This document shows positions 49,108-57,900 of a DNA stretch of 64,000 nucleotides, piece after piece (position 1 is the stretch's first letter; each line of letters starts with the position of its first letter). The notes under the pieces were generated by a model. That model did no database searches and was not told the origin of the DNA. It saw nothing but the letters and a program-made list of their open reading frames with translations. Origin of the DNA: Xanthomonas sp. 10-10 (GTDB lineage Bacteria; Pseudomonadota; Gammaproteobacteria; Xanthomonadales; Xanthomonadaceae). Location of the stretch: the NCBI RefSeq assembly GCF_040182365.1, contig NZ_CP144460.1, forward strand, positions 1,178,001 through 1,242,000, written 5' to 3'. A program made the position numbers and the translations under genes.

Positions 49108-50142
49108 GTGGAACGCGTTCGCATCCCCGCCCGTCGTCGCTCTGTCCTGTCTCGCGCACTGTCACGCCGGCCGTGTTCATTGGTTGCGGGGGCGTTATTC
49201 GCCGTCGCATTGCCGAATGCGGCACTGGCGCAAGCAGTGCCAGAGACAGCCGCGCCTCCACAAGGCATCAATCTTGGCGGTACCAGTTTCATGGACGGCT
49301 TCGGTTCGATGACGCCCGGCTGGACCGTCATCGAGTATTTGCGTCACTACAACCTGAATGCCATCAAGAACGCGAGCGGCGACGACTCGCCGGCCTTTCG
49401 CGATCCGCAGGTCGACGTCAGCGTGCTGCTCACACAGCTCATCTACGTGACGCCCTACACCTGGAAAAGCGGCTCGCTGAGCTTCAATGCCATCGTGCCG
49501 TTGGTCAATTACAACACCGCATTCGCCGCTGACAGCCCGGTGCGATTGAGCAGCAACGGCTTCGGCATGGGCGACATTTCGTTCGGGCCGGCACTGCAGA
49601 TGCCGCCGGTGATGCGCGATGGGCGGGTGTTCTTCTTTCAGCGTTTCGCGATCGACGCGTTTGCGCCGGTGGGCAAGTTCGACCGCGACACCGCGATTAA
49701 CCAGAGCACCGGGTTCTGGTCGGTGGCGCCGCATTGGGCATTCACCGTGCAACCCAGCGACGACTGGGAAATCAGCGCACGCATCAATTACCTATACAAC
49801 TTTCGCACCAGTCGCGCCGGCGGGGTGCCGCCGATTCCAGGATTCCGTTTTCGCAATGGCCAGGCCGGCGATGCGGTGTGGGTCAATCTGGCTACCTCGC
49901 TCAAACTCAACGAGCAATGGCGCGTGGGTCTGAACGGTTACTACCTGCAGCAGTTGAAAGACAACCGTACCAATGACCAGCGCGTGCCGGACAGCAAGCG
50001 CATGCAGGTCTATCTGGGCCCGGGCCTGTCCTGGCGCATGGACCAAAAGAACGTGTTCAATTTCAACGTATACATGCCGCTGAAGGTGGAGAACTCGGTG
50101 GCCGGCAACAGCTTCAATCTGATGTTCGTGCACTCGCTATAG
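49108..50142 (+). CDS. outer-membrane protein, phenol-degradation MetA-like
   Basis: A 344-aa beta-barrel protein with a signal peptide (basic PARRRSVLSRALSRR, then SLVAGALFAVALPNAALAQA). The mature part fits the Phenol_MetA_deg family of outer-membrane channels found in aromatic-degradation clusters: GGTSFMDGFGSMTPGWTV, YVTPYTWKSGSLSFNAIVPL, FGMGDISFGPALQM and the C-terminal FNFNVYMPLKVENSVAGNSF. GTG 49108 is chosen because GGAG precedes it by 9 nt and it opens the signal peptide; a longer frame upstream is not typical. It probably lets hydrophobic aromatics cross the outer membrane for the ligB-ligA module downstream. Confidence 0.82.
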   Translation: MERVRIPARRRSVLSRALSRRPCSLVAGALFAVALPNAALAQAVPETAAPPQGINLGGTSFMDGFGSMTPGWTVIEYLRHYNLNAIKNASGDDSPAFRDPQVDVSVLLTQLIYVTPYTWKSGSLSFNAIVPLVNYNTAFAADSPVRLSSNGFGMGDISFGPALQMPPVMRDGRVFFFQRFAIDAFAPVGKFDRDTAINQSTGFWSVAPHWAFTVQPSDDWEISARINYLYNFRTSRAGGVPPIPGFRFRNGQAGDAVWVNLATSLKLNEQWRVGLNGYYLQQLKDNRTNDQRVPDSKRMQVYLGPGLSWRMDQKNVFNFNVYMPLKVENSVAGNSFNLMFVHSL

Positions 50143-50307
50143 CGCATGCAATCTGCCACGCACACCGGCCGTCGTGGTCGGCGTGCGGGATGGATGAAAC
50201 CGTGTGTCGCTGTTCGTGGGGGCATGCGTCGGATACAACAGACGGTCCTTGCGCGCACGTCGATGCCATTGTTCTACCCGACACACAGCACCGTGCATCT
50301 GCAAGAT

Positions 50308-50982
50308 TCACAGTCCCATGCTGTGTCGCTGTGTATTGGCATGTTCGCGGAACAGCAGTTCCGCACGTGCGCCATCGCGTTGTTCGATGGCGGCGACAAT
50401 CGCGCCATGCTGGCGGTGCCCGTAATACAGATCGTCATAGGCCAGGGTGGCCGAGCGCTGACCGAACACCACGTTGACCGGGCTGACGAAGGGTACCAGC
50501 GTGCAGCGGTCCACCGTTTCGGTGAGGATCGGTTTGTTGGCCGCCACCACGATGGCGCGATGGAAGCGCGCATTGATCGCGCCGTAGGTCTGCTCATCGC
50601 CTGCATCGAGGCTACGCTTGGCAAACAGCCGGTCGCCCTCGCACAGACAATCGTGCAGGGTGGAAAGCAAGCTCGCCGACGCGCCCTGTTCGGCCACCGT
50701 GCGCGCCGCCATTCCCTCCATCAGCGCTCGCACTGCCAGGGCATCCAGGCTTTCCTGCTGGCTGAAACGCCGGACCGCGTAGCCACGGTTGCCGACCTGC
50801 ACCAGAAGGCCCTCCTGGCATAACGCCGGCAACGCCTGGCGGATGGGTGTGCGCGAAATGGCCAGACGCTCGGCCAGGGCCGCCTCGGTGATGCGCTCGC
50901 CCGGGGCAAAGGTGCCACACAGGATCAATTCGCGTAGTTGCTGGACCGCTTGCAATCGGTGGTTGTTCGCCATTGGCTCCAT
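50308..50982 (-). CDS. GntR/FadR-family repressor, VanR-like
   Basis: A 224-aa regulator. The N-terminal GntR winged helix (about 8-70) contains LRELILCGTFAPGERITEAAL and LAISRTPIRQALPALCQEGLLV. The C-terminal all-helical FCD domain has FHRAIVVAANKPIL and the metal/ligand residues H in HRQHGAIV. Several stretches (EGLLVQVGNRGYAVRRFS, ALAVRALMEGMAARTVAEQG, YYGHRQHGAIVAAIEQ) strongly recall Caulobacter VanR, the vanillate-responsive repressor. It diverges from ligB, and ATTGGATCCAAT-like sites lie between them. An alternative ATG is at 50973. The effector is probably vanillate, protocatechuate or a similar acid. Confidence 0.85.
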   Translation of the reverse strand: MEPMANNHRLQAVQQLRELILCGTFAPGERITEAALAERLAISRTPIRQALPALCQEGLLVQVGNRGYAVRRFSQQESLDALAVRALMEGMAARTVAEQGASASLLSTLHDCLCEGDRLFAKRSLDAGDEQTYGAINARFHRAIVVAANKPILTETVDRCTLVPFVSPVNVVFGQRSATLAYDDLYYGHRQHGAIVAAIEQRDGARAELLFREHANTQRHSMGL

Positions 50983-50983
50983 T
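50972..50983. promoter_or_regulatory. candidate VanR-type operator over the GntR-gene start
   Basis: ATTGGCTCCATT matches 10 of 12 bases of the Caulobacter VanR operator ATTGGATCCAAT. It covers the start codon region of the repressor gene, fitting autorepression, but it also encodes the first residues, so chance cannot be excluded. Confidence 0.4.
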
Positions 50984-51076
50984 CTCTCGCGCCGTACCGC
51001 AGCGCACGTTCCTTCGAAGGGGAAACTCGCAATTACCTGTACAAAAACCTTGCAGATGAGATCGCTTGATGGCAAT

Positions 51077-51138
51077 TTGGATCCCAAGGATACCGTTTTG
51101 GCGATCCGGGGTGGTTGGTCACCCGTGTTGGGATCCAT
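51077..51138. promoter_or_regulatory. paired candidate VanR-type operators before ligB
   Basis: TTGGATCCCAA (51077-51087) and TTGGGATCCAT (51128-51138) are inverted copies of each other (10 of 11) 40 bp apart. Both contain the GGATCC centre of the VanR operator ATTGGATCCAAT. They sit 75-140 bp upstream of ligB and about 95-155 bp from the divergent repressor gene, where a dimer bound at both could loop the DNA. Confidence 0.55.
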
Positions 51139-51213
51139 TGCATCGTCAATCCTGACTCAATCAATGACGTGCGCGCTGCCTTCGCTGGCAGCGCTGCATC
51201 GCAGGAGCAAAGC

Positions 51214-52110
51214 ATGGCTAGCATCATCGGCGGCATCGGAACCTCGCACGTTCCCACCATCGGGGTGGCCTACGACAAGGGCAAGCAACAGGATCCGGTA
51301 TGGAAGCCGTTGTTCGACGGCTACACGCCGGTGGCCGAGTGGCTGGCCGAACAACGGGCCGACGTGCTGGTGTTTTTCTATAACGACCACTGCACGACCT
51401 TCTTCTTCGATCTGTATCCGACCTTTGCGCTGGGCGTGGGCGAGCGCTTTCCGGTCGCAGACGAAGGCGCAGGGCTGCGGAATCTGCCTGCGATCCGCGG
51501 CGACGTGCAGCTGCAGGCGCATATCGCCGAGTGCCTGGTCAACGACGAATTCGACCTGACCGTGTTCCAGGACAAGCCGATCGACCACGGCTGTGCGGCG
51601 CCGCTGCCGCTGCTGTGGCCGCATGTACCGGACTGGCCGGGCACGGTGGTGCCGATTGCGATCAACGTCCTGCAGTACCCGCTGCCGACCGCACGCCGCT
51701 GCTACCGGCTGGGCCAGGCGGTGCGTCGTGCGATCGAGTCGTATCCGGAAGACCTCAGGGTGGTGGTGGTCGGCACCGGCGGGCTGTCGCACCAGATCCA
51801 TGGCGAGCGCACCGGCTTCAACAACACCGATTGGGACATGGAGTTTCTGGACCGCTTCCAGCACGCGCCGGAAACGCTGACCGATCTGACCCACACCGAC
51901 TACGTGCGCCTGGGCGGTGCCGAGAGCGTGGAGCAGATCATGTGGCTGGCCATGCGCGGGGCACTGGATGGGCCGATCCGCAAGCTGCATCAGAACTACT
52001 ACCTGATGACGACCACCGCGATGACCGTGGTGTTGTACGAGCCGGGCGAAGAACGCGCCGACGCGCCGCGCTCGGCAGAGCTGCTGGCGCGCACCGCCAA
52101 CGCGGCATGA
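51214..52110 (+). CDS. ligB: class III extradiol dioxygenase large subunit, LigB type (protocatechuate 4,5-dioxygenase beta)
   Basis: A 298-aa catalytic subunit that opens the aromatic ring of protocatechuate (or gallate) meta to the hydroxyls with Fe(II) and O2. Iron-ligand motifs are GIGTSHVPTIG (H12) and FFYNDHCTTFFFD (H59), and a later Glu in DWDMEFLDRF. The proton-donor His is in VVGTGGLSHQIHGERTGFNN. Length matches Sphingobium LigB (302 aa). ATG 51214 has GGAG upstream and gives the family start MASIIGGIGTSHVPT. The small subunit follows 10 bp later, the reverse of the Sphingobium ligAB order. Gallate or 3-O-methylgallate specificity cannot be excluded. Confidence 0.9.
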   Translation: MASIIGGIGTSHVPTIGVAYDKGKQQDPVWKPLFDGYTPVAEWLAEQRADVLVFFYNDHCTTFFFDLYPTFALGVGERFPVADEGAGLRNLPAIRGDVQLQAHIAECLVNDEFDLTVFQDKPIDHGCAAPLPLLWPHVPDWPGTVVPIAINVLQYPLPTARRCYRLGQAVRRAIESYPEDLRVVVVGTGGLSHQIHGERTGFNNTDWDMEFLDRFQHAPETLTDLTHTDYVRLGGAESVEQIMWLAMRGALDGPIRKLHQNYYLMTTTAMTVVLYEPGEERADAPRSAELLARTANAA

Positions 52111-52120
52111 GGGCCTGCTG

Positions 52121-52480
52121 ATGAATCCGCAAGTAAAAGACATGGATAAGATCGACGGCACCTATCTGTTCGATCTGCGCACCAGCAACCGCGCACTACG
52201 CCTCAATCGCTTCTTCTGGCATATGATCCGCGCCCCATGGCGCGATCGCTTTTTGCAGGAGGCGGAAGTGTTGATGCAGGAAGCCGAGCTCACCGAGCAC
52301 GAGAAAGCGCTGGTGCGCGCGCGCGACTGGCTTGGACTGGTGCAGTACGGCGCCAATTTTTTTGTGATCGAAAAGTTCGCCCGCGTGGTGCGCATGACCA
52401 ATCTGCAGGTTTACGCGATCATGCGCGGCGAGTCGTTCGAAGACTTCATGCAGACCAGGCGTGTGCCCGAGGCACGCTGA
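52121..52480 (+). CDS. ligA: extradiol dioxygenase small subunit, LigA type (protocatechuate 4,5-dioxygenase alpha)
   Basis: A 119-aa all-helical LigA subunit that caps the LigB active site. The pattern IDGTYLFDLRTSNRALRLNR, LTEHEKALVRARDWLGLVQYGANFFVIEKFARVV and TNLQVYAIMRGESFEDFM is family-typical. It starts 10 bp after ligB and is surely cotranscribed. Length is slightly below Sphingobium LigA (139 aa). No genes for the later 4,5-cleavage steps (LigC, LigI, LigJ, LigK) lie in the window. Confidence 0.9.
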   Translation: MNPQVKDMDKIDGTYLFDLRTSNRALRLNRFFWHMIRAPWRDRFLQEAEVLMQEAELTEHEKALVRARDWLGLVQYGANFFVIEKFARVVRMTNLQVYAIMRGESFEDFMQTRRVPEAR

Positions 52481-52543
52481 TCTGCGCGTCCCGGCCGCTG
52501 GCCGGGTGCTGCCCCCCGACTTTCCAACGTAAGGCCCACCCCC

Positions 52544-53545
52544 ATGACCATGTCCTCCGTGTTCTTCGAACACCGCATCAAGGTCCGGCATCTACGTGTC
52601 ATCGAGGCGCTGGACCGGCAAAAAAGCCTGCTCCGCGCCTCACGCGTATTGAATGTGACCCAGCCTGCACTCACGCGTGCCTTGCAGGAGATCGAAGAGA
52701 TCGTCGGCGCGCCCTTGTTCGAGCGCCATTCGCGTGGCGTGCGTCCCAATGCGATGGGCGAGGTGCTGGTCCAGACCGCGCACGTCGTGCTCGGCCAGCT
52801 GCGGCGCGCGCAGGACACCTTCGAAGGCTTGTTGCAGGACGATGCGCTCACCATCACCGTCGGTGCCCTGCCGGTGGCCGCGAGCGGCCTGCTACCGGCA
52901 GTGCTGGCAGCCTTGTACCGCACCGAGCCGACGCTACGGGTGCGCCTTCTGCATGGACGCACCGACGAATTGCTGCCAAAGCTTGCCGGAAACGAGGTGG
53001 ATCTGGTCGTCGGCCGCCTGTATCCGCTGGCGCGCTACGACGCGTTGGTGCGCAAGGTGCTGTACCAGGATCCGATTGCGCTGGTGGCGCGGAGCGACCA
53101 TCCGTTGTTTGCCAATGGCCCGGTGCGAATCGCCGAAGCGGCTGCCTACAGACAGGTGTTGCCAACCCTGAGTCAGCACGTGGAGCGCGACGTGGCGCAG
53201 GTCATGCGCGAGCACGGATTGGCCACGCGCGATCAACTGCGGTCCAGTTCTGCCAGTTTCACCCGCGAGATCCTGCTCGGTACCGACAGTATTGCGGTGA
53301 TGCCAAGCATGATGGTCGCCGGCGATATCGCACGCGGCGAACTGCGGGCCTTCCAGCTACAGCAGCCCTCGCAGGCGCGCGCAGGTGGCGTGATCTATCG
53401 CGACAGCAGCGCCATCCTCAAACCCGGCGTACGGTTGTTGATGCGCGAGCTGGAACATCAACTGGCGCTGATGGCGCAGCAAGGTGCGGTATGGGTGGAC
53501 GAGCACATCGGCGAGGACGACATGCTGCTGGATGCCTCTGCATAA
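52544..53545 (+). CDS. LysR-family regulator, GbpR/PcaQ-like
   Basis: A 333-aa LysR regulator. The N-terminal HTH is FEHRIKVRHLRVIEALDRQKSLLRASRVLNVTQPALTRALQEIEEIVGAPLFERHSRGVRPNAMG (split here only for reading). The N-terminal IKVRHLRVIEALDR and RPN are typical of the GbpR/PcaQ group that often controls aromatic or sugar catabolism. The effector-binding domain runs about 95-310. It begins 63 bp after ligA on the same strand, so it may be cotranscribed, and it lies next to the hydroxycinnamate operon. Either cluster could be its target. Confidence 0.88.
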   Translation: MTMSSVFFEHRIKVRHLRVIEALDRQKSLLRASRVLNVTQPALTRALQEIEEIVGAPLFERHSRGVRPNAMGEVLVQTAHVVLGQLRRAQDTFEGLLQDDALTITVGALPVAASGLLPAVLAALYRTEPTLRVRLLHGRTDELLPKLAGNEVDLVVGRLYPLARYDALVRKVLYQDPIALVARSDHPLFANGPVRIAEAAAYRQVLPTLSQHVERDVAQVMREHGLATRDQLRSSSASFTREILLGTDSIAVMPSMMVAGDIARGELRAFQLQQPSQARAGGVIYRDSSAILKPGVRLLMRELEHQLALMAQQGAVWVDEHIGEDDMLLDASA

Positions 53546-53802
53546 CGGATGATCGCAGCGACACGCGCGAGGTGCATCGCCGGGCGGGACGCGTGCGGTG
53601 CGTCGCTTGCTTGGACCGTTGCGCTGTTCGACTGCGGACGTGGATGGACTCGACTGCCGCATACGTATGATTGAAGCCCGCGCCGCGCTCGGGTGATCCT
53701 GCGCCAGGCTGATCGAGTGGCTTGCACAGCGATAGCCGACATCGCTGCAGTCCGGGCGTGCGCGCTGATGCGCACGCTCGTCTCCGTCGGCTGCCAACGC
53801 CA

Positions 53803-55281
53803 TCAGGCTTCCTTGGCCAAGGCATCCTTCAACCGCGCCTTCTGCAGCTTGCCGGTCGCCGTACGTGGCAACGCCTCCACCAGACGCAGGTGTTTGGGGA
53901 CCTTGTACTTGGCCAGGCGCTCGATCAGATAGCTGCGGATCTGCTCGAGATCCGTCGCTTCGGCAGCGGGCACGATCGCCAGATACCCCACCTCGCCCCA
54001 TTGCGGGTCGGCCATGCCGACCACGGCGCACTCGCGGATGTCGGGGTGATCGGCCAGCACGGCTTCGATCTCGGCCGGATACACGTTTTCGCCGCCGGAA
54101 ATGAACATGTCCTTCTTGCGGTCCACCACCCAGAAGAAGCCCTCGTCATCGCGCCTGACGATATCGCCGGTGCGAAACCAGCCTTGTGCATCGCGCATCT
54201 GTGCGGTTGCCTGTGGATCGCGCCAGTAGCCGGGACTGAGGTTGGGGCCCCGCAACAACAACTCGCCAGGCACGCCCGCCGGACAGTCGTTGCCATCCCC
54301 GTCCACCACCCGGGTCTGCACGTTGGGCGACGAAATGCCTGCTGCGCCGAGCTTGCGGCGAATCACATCGCAATCCACCGACATGCCGAATACAGTGCCG
54401 GCTTCGCTCATGCCGAAGCCGCAGACCATGGGGATGCCATCGTCCAGCCAGCCCAGCAGATCGTCTGCGGCGTGCGGCGCGCCACCGCTGACCAGCGCGG
54501 TGAGGTGACGCAGCGTTGCTGGATCGAAACCGGGCTGGCTGCGAAACGCCTGCATCATCTGCGGCACGCCGACATAGTGGCTAATGCCCAGCGCCGGGTT
54601 GCCGAGCCAGCTCAATGTCCGCTTCGGCTCGAAGCCGCTCGACACCTGGATCGACCCGCCCACCGCCAATGCCGGCCGCACATTGGTGGCCAGGCCGATG
54701 ATATGGAACATCGGCGCCTCGCACAGAAAACTGCTGTTGGCATCCACACGTGTGGTGACGCCGAAGTTATGCGCCACCTGCTGCAGATTCTGCTCGTTCA
54801 ACATCACGCCCTTGGGCTGGCCGGACGTGCCCGAGGTAAACAGGATCAGGCTCACGCGCTCGGGCGGGATGTACGACGTTTCGGCCGGTGCCAGCACCTT
54901 GGCATTGTCGATGAAGCTGGCCAGGGCTTCCACATGCGCGCGCCCGGCCGCGACGTCATCGCCCAGCAACAGATGCGGCTGCGCGCGTTGCAGCAAGGTG
55001 TCCAGCTCGGTGGAGCTCAGTCGCCAGTTGAGCGGCACATAGATCGCGCCGACCCGCGCACAGGCAAAATGCAGCGCGACCTGCCACACCGAATTGCGGG
55101 CCAGCACCGCCAGCCGTTCGCCGTCGACGCAGCCGCGCGTCTGCAGCGATGCGGCGAGCTGGCCGATCAAGGTGTCCAGTTCGGCATATGTCCATTCCTG
55201 ATCCAGCAACAGGTCGCGCGCGACAAGCCGTTGCGGTGTGAGGCGGGCATGGAAGGAAATCGAGTCGGTCGGCATGGTCAT
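53803..55281 (-). CDS. fcs: hydroxycinnamoyl/feruloyl-CoA synthetase (ANL family)
   Basis: A 492-aa AMP-forming acyl-CoA synthetase. The P-loop is LILFTSGTSGQPKGV, A5 is MVCGFGMSEAGTVFG, A7 is GWFRTGDIVRRDDEGFFWVVDRKKDM and A8 is ISGGENVYPAEIEAVL; A10 is LPRTATGKLQKARLKD with the catalytic Lys. ATG 55281 gives a normal start (MTMPTDSISFHARLTPQRLV). It shares the minus strand with vdh, ech and marR, so it most likely activates ferulate or p-coumarate to the CoA thioester for the hydratase-lyase encoded upstream. Sequence alone would also allow other aryl or acyl acids. It is the last gene of the operon. Confidence 0.86.
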   Translation of the reverse strand: MTMPTDSISFHARLTPQRLVARDLLLDQEWTYAELDTLIGQLAASLQTRGCVDGERLAVLARNSVWQVALHFACARVGAIYVPLNWRLSSTELDTLLQRAQPHLLLGDDVAAGRAHVEALASFIDNAKVLAPAETSYIPPERVSLILFTSGTSGQPKGVMLNEQNLQQVAHNFGVTTRVDANSSFLCEAPMFHIIGLATNVRPALAVGGSIQVSSGFEPKRTLSWLGNPALGISHYVGVPQMMQAFRSQPGFDPATLRHLTALVSGGAPHAADDLLGWLDDGIPMVCGFGMSEAGTVFGMSVDCDVIRRKLGAAGISSPNVQTRVVDGDGNDCPAGVPGELLLRGPNLSPGYWRDPQATAQMRDAQGWFRTGDIVRRDDEGFFWVVDRKKDMFISGGENVYPAEIEAVLADHPDIRECAVVGMADPQWGEVGYLAIVPAAEATDLEQIRSYLIERLAKYKVPKHLRLVEALPRTATGKLQKARLKDALAKEA

Positions 55282-55487
55282 GGCGCTGTCTATCCGAATG
55301 CAAGGTGGGGGAGTGACTGGCGTGAGTGCGACAGAGATGGCAGGAAGGTTGATGCGCGTGCGCAACGGCGCAGTACGCGTTCACAGACAGGTTGCTCGCG
55401 CATCACGGGAGACGACATGTCCTGATGCGCAGCGCGCTGTATTGCGGCGACGCAAGCAGGCTCGCCGCGCAGCCGCTGAGGTAAGGC

Positions 55488-56957
55488 TCAACTGAGATAG
55501 ACGGTTTTGGTTTCGAGAAACGCATGCAGGCCTTCGATGCCGCCTTCGCGGCCCATGCCCGAGTGCTTGAAGCCGCCGAACGGCATTTCGATATCCACCC
55601 ACATACCGTTGATCGAATGGCTGCCGCTGCGCACGCGCCGCGCAATGCGATACGCGCGATCGACATCCTCGCCATAGACGGTGCCGTGCAAGCCATAGTC
55701 GCTGGCATTGGCCTTGGCGATCAGATCGGCCTCGTCGTGATAGTCGATGAAGCTCACCACCGGGCCGAAGATTTCTTCGCGTGCGATGGTCATGTCCGGT
55801 GTGACGTTGGCGAACACCGTCGGCTCGATAAAGAAGCCACGCGGCAAATGCGCCGGGCGGTTGCCGCCCATCACCAGCTGCGCGCCTTCGGCACTGCCCT
55901 GGGCGATATAGGACTGCACGCGTTCCAGCTGCCGGCCGAGCGCCAACGGCCCCATGCCGGTGTCGGCGGCGAATGGGTCGCCGAGTTTGAGTGCGCCAAG
56001 TGCTGCGCAATACGCCTGCAGGATTTCGTCGCGCCGTTGCGCCGGTACCAGTACACGGGTCAGCGAAAAGCACACCTGGCCGGTGATCGGCATGGAGTAG
56101 GGCACCAGGCTGGGGAGCACTTTGGCCAGGTCTGCATCGTCGAGCACGATGGCGGCCGATTTGCCGCCCAGCTCCAGGCCGACCCGCGCCAGGCGTTCGG
56201 CACAGGCCACGCCGATCAGGCGCCCGGCCTGGGTGGAGCCGGTGAAGCTGACCTTGTCGACAAGCGGGTGCCGGATCAGCTGCTCGCCGACCTCGCGGCC
56301 TGCCGGCAACAGGTTGAACACGCCGTCGGGCACGCCCGCGGCGCTGATGCATTCGGCCAGGATGTACGCATCGATCGGGGTCTCCGGAGAGGGTTTGGCC
56401 ACCACCGTGCAGCCGGCGGCCAGCGCGGCGGCGACCTTGTAACAAAGCAAGACCAGTGGCGCATTCCAGGGCGTGATCGCCGCAACCACGCCAACCGGTT
56501 CCTGCACCACATGCACGCGTCCGCCATTGGCGCGGGCGCGCGGTTCGACGAACGGATGGGTGGCGATCAGATCGCCGTAGTAGTCGAACAGGCCGGGCGC
56601 CTGCTGCGAGGCGCGCCGGCTGAAACCGATGGTGGCGCCGACCTGGCCGGTCCAGGCTTCGGCCAGCTCCGGCATGCGTGCGCGCAGCTGGTCGGCAACG
56701 CGCTTGAGGATCACCCCGCGCTCGGGCGGCGACAGTTGCGGCCAGGGGCCGGTGTCGAAGGCGGCACGCGCCGCGGCCACGGCGGCCTCGGTATCTGCGT
56801 GCGATGGTTCGGTGTAGCGCAGCAGGCGTTCTTCGGTATGCGGGGCGATCACATCGACATGGCGATCGCCGTTGCTTGCGCGCCACTGGCCGTCGATGAA
56901 CAGGCCCAGCGGTCCACGCGCGGCGATCCCGCGCAGCGTTGCGGATAAGGCTTCCAT
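55488..56957 (-). CDS. vdh: aromatic aldehyde dehydrogenase (vanillin/4-hydroxybenzaldehyde dehydrogenase)
   Basis: A 489-aa NAD(P)+-dependent aldehyde dehydrogenase. Motifs are PWNAPLVLLCYKVAAALAAG, SFTGSTQAGRLIG, general-base E262 in LELGGKSAAIV and nucleophile C296 in TGQVCFSLTRV; EEIFGPVVSFIDYHDE closes the fold. ATG 56957 is preceded by GAGGAGGGAG. Its place between ech and fcs indicates oxidation of vanillin or 4-hydroxybenzaldehyde, released by the hydratase-lyase, to vanillate or 4-hydroxybenzoate. It lies 83 bp after ech. Confidence 0.88.
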   Translation of the reverse strand: MEALSATLRGIAARGPLGLFIDGQWRASNGDRHVDVIAPHTEERLLRYTEPSHADTEAAVAAARAAFDTGPWPQLSPPERGVILKRVADQLRARMPELAEAWTGQVGATIGFSRRASQQAPGLFDYYGDLIATHPFVEPRARANGGRVHVVQEPVGVVAAITPWNAPLVLLCYKVAAALAAGCTVVAKPSPETPIDAYILAECISAAGVPDGVFNLLPAGREVGEQLIRHPLVDKVSFTGSTQAGRLIGVACAERLARVGLELGGKSAAIVLDDADLAKVLPSLVPYSMPITGQVCFSLTRVLVPAQRRDEILQAYCAALGALKLGDPFAADTGMGPLALGRQLERVQSYIAQGSAEGAQLVMGGNRPAHLPRGFFIEPTVFANVTPDMTIAREEIFGPVVSFIDYHDEADLIAKANASDYGLHGTVYGEDVDRAYRIARRVRSGSHSINGMWVDIEMPFGGFKHSGMGREGGIEGLHAFLETKTVYLS

Positions 56958-57040
56958 ACTCCCTCCTCGGTGCAGAAAACCACTGGCAGCGCCAGCGGTG
57001 CGTGGGTCGCACGCATCGCTTCGGGCGCCGTCGGACGTGC

Positions 57041-57868
57041 CTAGGCGCTGTTTTTCTTGAGGTCGTACTCGCCCAGGCCGGGCTTGTAGCTCTTTTCGTC
57101 GATGAACTGACGAATGCCTTCCTTGCGGGCGTTGTTATCGAACGAGTTGGCCGCTTCCTGCATGCGCACCAGATAATCTTCGGCTTCGTCGTAGGTCATG
57201 GTGCCCACGCGGCGCACAGCGTCCTTGGCGTATTTCAACGCCACCGGGTTCTTGCGCAGCAACAGCTCGGCCACTTCGCGCGTGCGTGCCTCCAACCGTT
57301 CCAGCGGCACGCTCTCGTTGACCAGGCGCCATTCGGCCGCCTTCTTGCCGTCGACCATTTCGCCGGTGAGCGTCATCCACATCGCATCGCGCATGGACAG
57401 CAGCTCGACCGCAACCTTGGTCACACCGCCGCCCGGCAGGATGCCCCAGTTGATCTCCGACAGGCCGAACTGCGCTTCATCGGCGGCAATGGCCAGGTCG
57501 CAGGCGAACAGCGGGCCGAAGCCGCCACCGAAGCACCAGCCGTTGACCATCGCGATGGTGGGCTTCTGATACCAGCGCAGGCGACGGAACCAGCCATAGG
57601 ATTCGCGTTGCGAACGCCGCACGCCGCGCAGGCCCTGCGCTTCGGTTTCGCGGAAGTATTCCTTCAGGTCCATGCCGGCCGACCAGGCGGTGCCTTCGCC
57701 ACCGAGCACCAGCACGCCGACGTCGTCGTCAAACTCCAGCTCGTCCAGCACGTCCATCATGCGGCGGTTGAGCGCCGGGCTCATCGCGTTGCGCTTGTCC
57801 GGGCGTGCGAACTTCACCCAGGCAATGCGGTTTTCGATGCGAACCGATACCACGTCATGCTCGTTCAA
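57041..57868 (-). CDS. ech: hydroxycinnamoyl-CoA hydratase-lyase (enoyl-CoA hydratase/aldolase)
   Basis: This 275-aa crotonase-fold enzyme hydrates feruloyl- or p-coumaroyl-CoA and splits it into vanillin or 4-hydroxybenzaldehyde plus acetyl-CoA. It aligns closely with Pseudomonas HCHL: RPDKRNAMSPALNRRMMDVL, AWSAGMDLKEYFRE, KPTIAMVNGWCFGGGFGPL, FGLSEINWGILPGG (catalytic E138) and EDYL with Y232, the counterpart of HCHL Tyr239. Translation starts at TTG 57868 with AAGGAG eight bases upstream; the next in-frame standard start would remove the first strand. It lies 32 bp after marR. Confidence 0.92.
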   Translation of the reverse strand: MNEHDVVSVRIENRIAWVKFARPDKRNAMSPALNRRMMDVLDELEFDDDVGVLVLGGEGTAWSAGMDLKEYFRETEAQGLRGVRRSQRESYGWFRRLRWYQKPTIAMVNGWCFGGGFGPLFACDLAIAADEAQFGLSEINWGILPGGGVTKVAVELLSMRDAMWMTLTGEMVDGKKAAEWRLVNESVPLERLEARTREVAELLLRKNPVALKYAKDAVRRVGTMTYDEAEDYLVRMQEAANSFDNNARKEGIRQFIDEKSYKPGLGEYDLKKNSA

Positions 57869-57900
57869 GCGGCGTCTCCTTCAAGTCGGGGGCTGCGGGA

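Noticed and set aside
53722-55425. 567-codon plus-strand frame opposite the CoA synthetase
   Set aside because: The minus strand has all ANL-family motifs; the plus frame is low-complexity His/Gln-rich.
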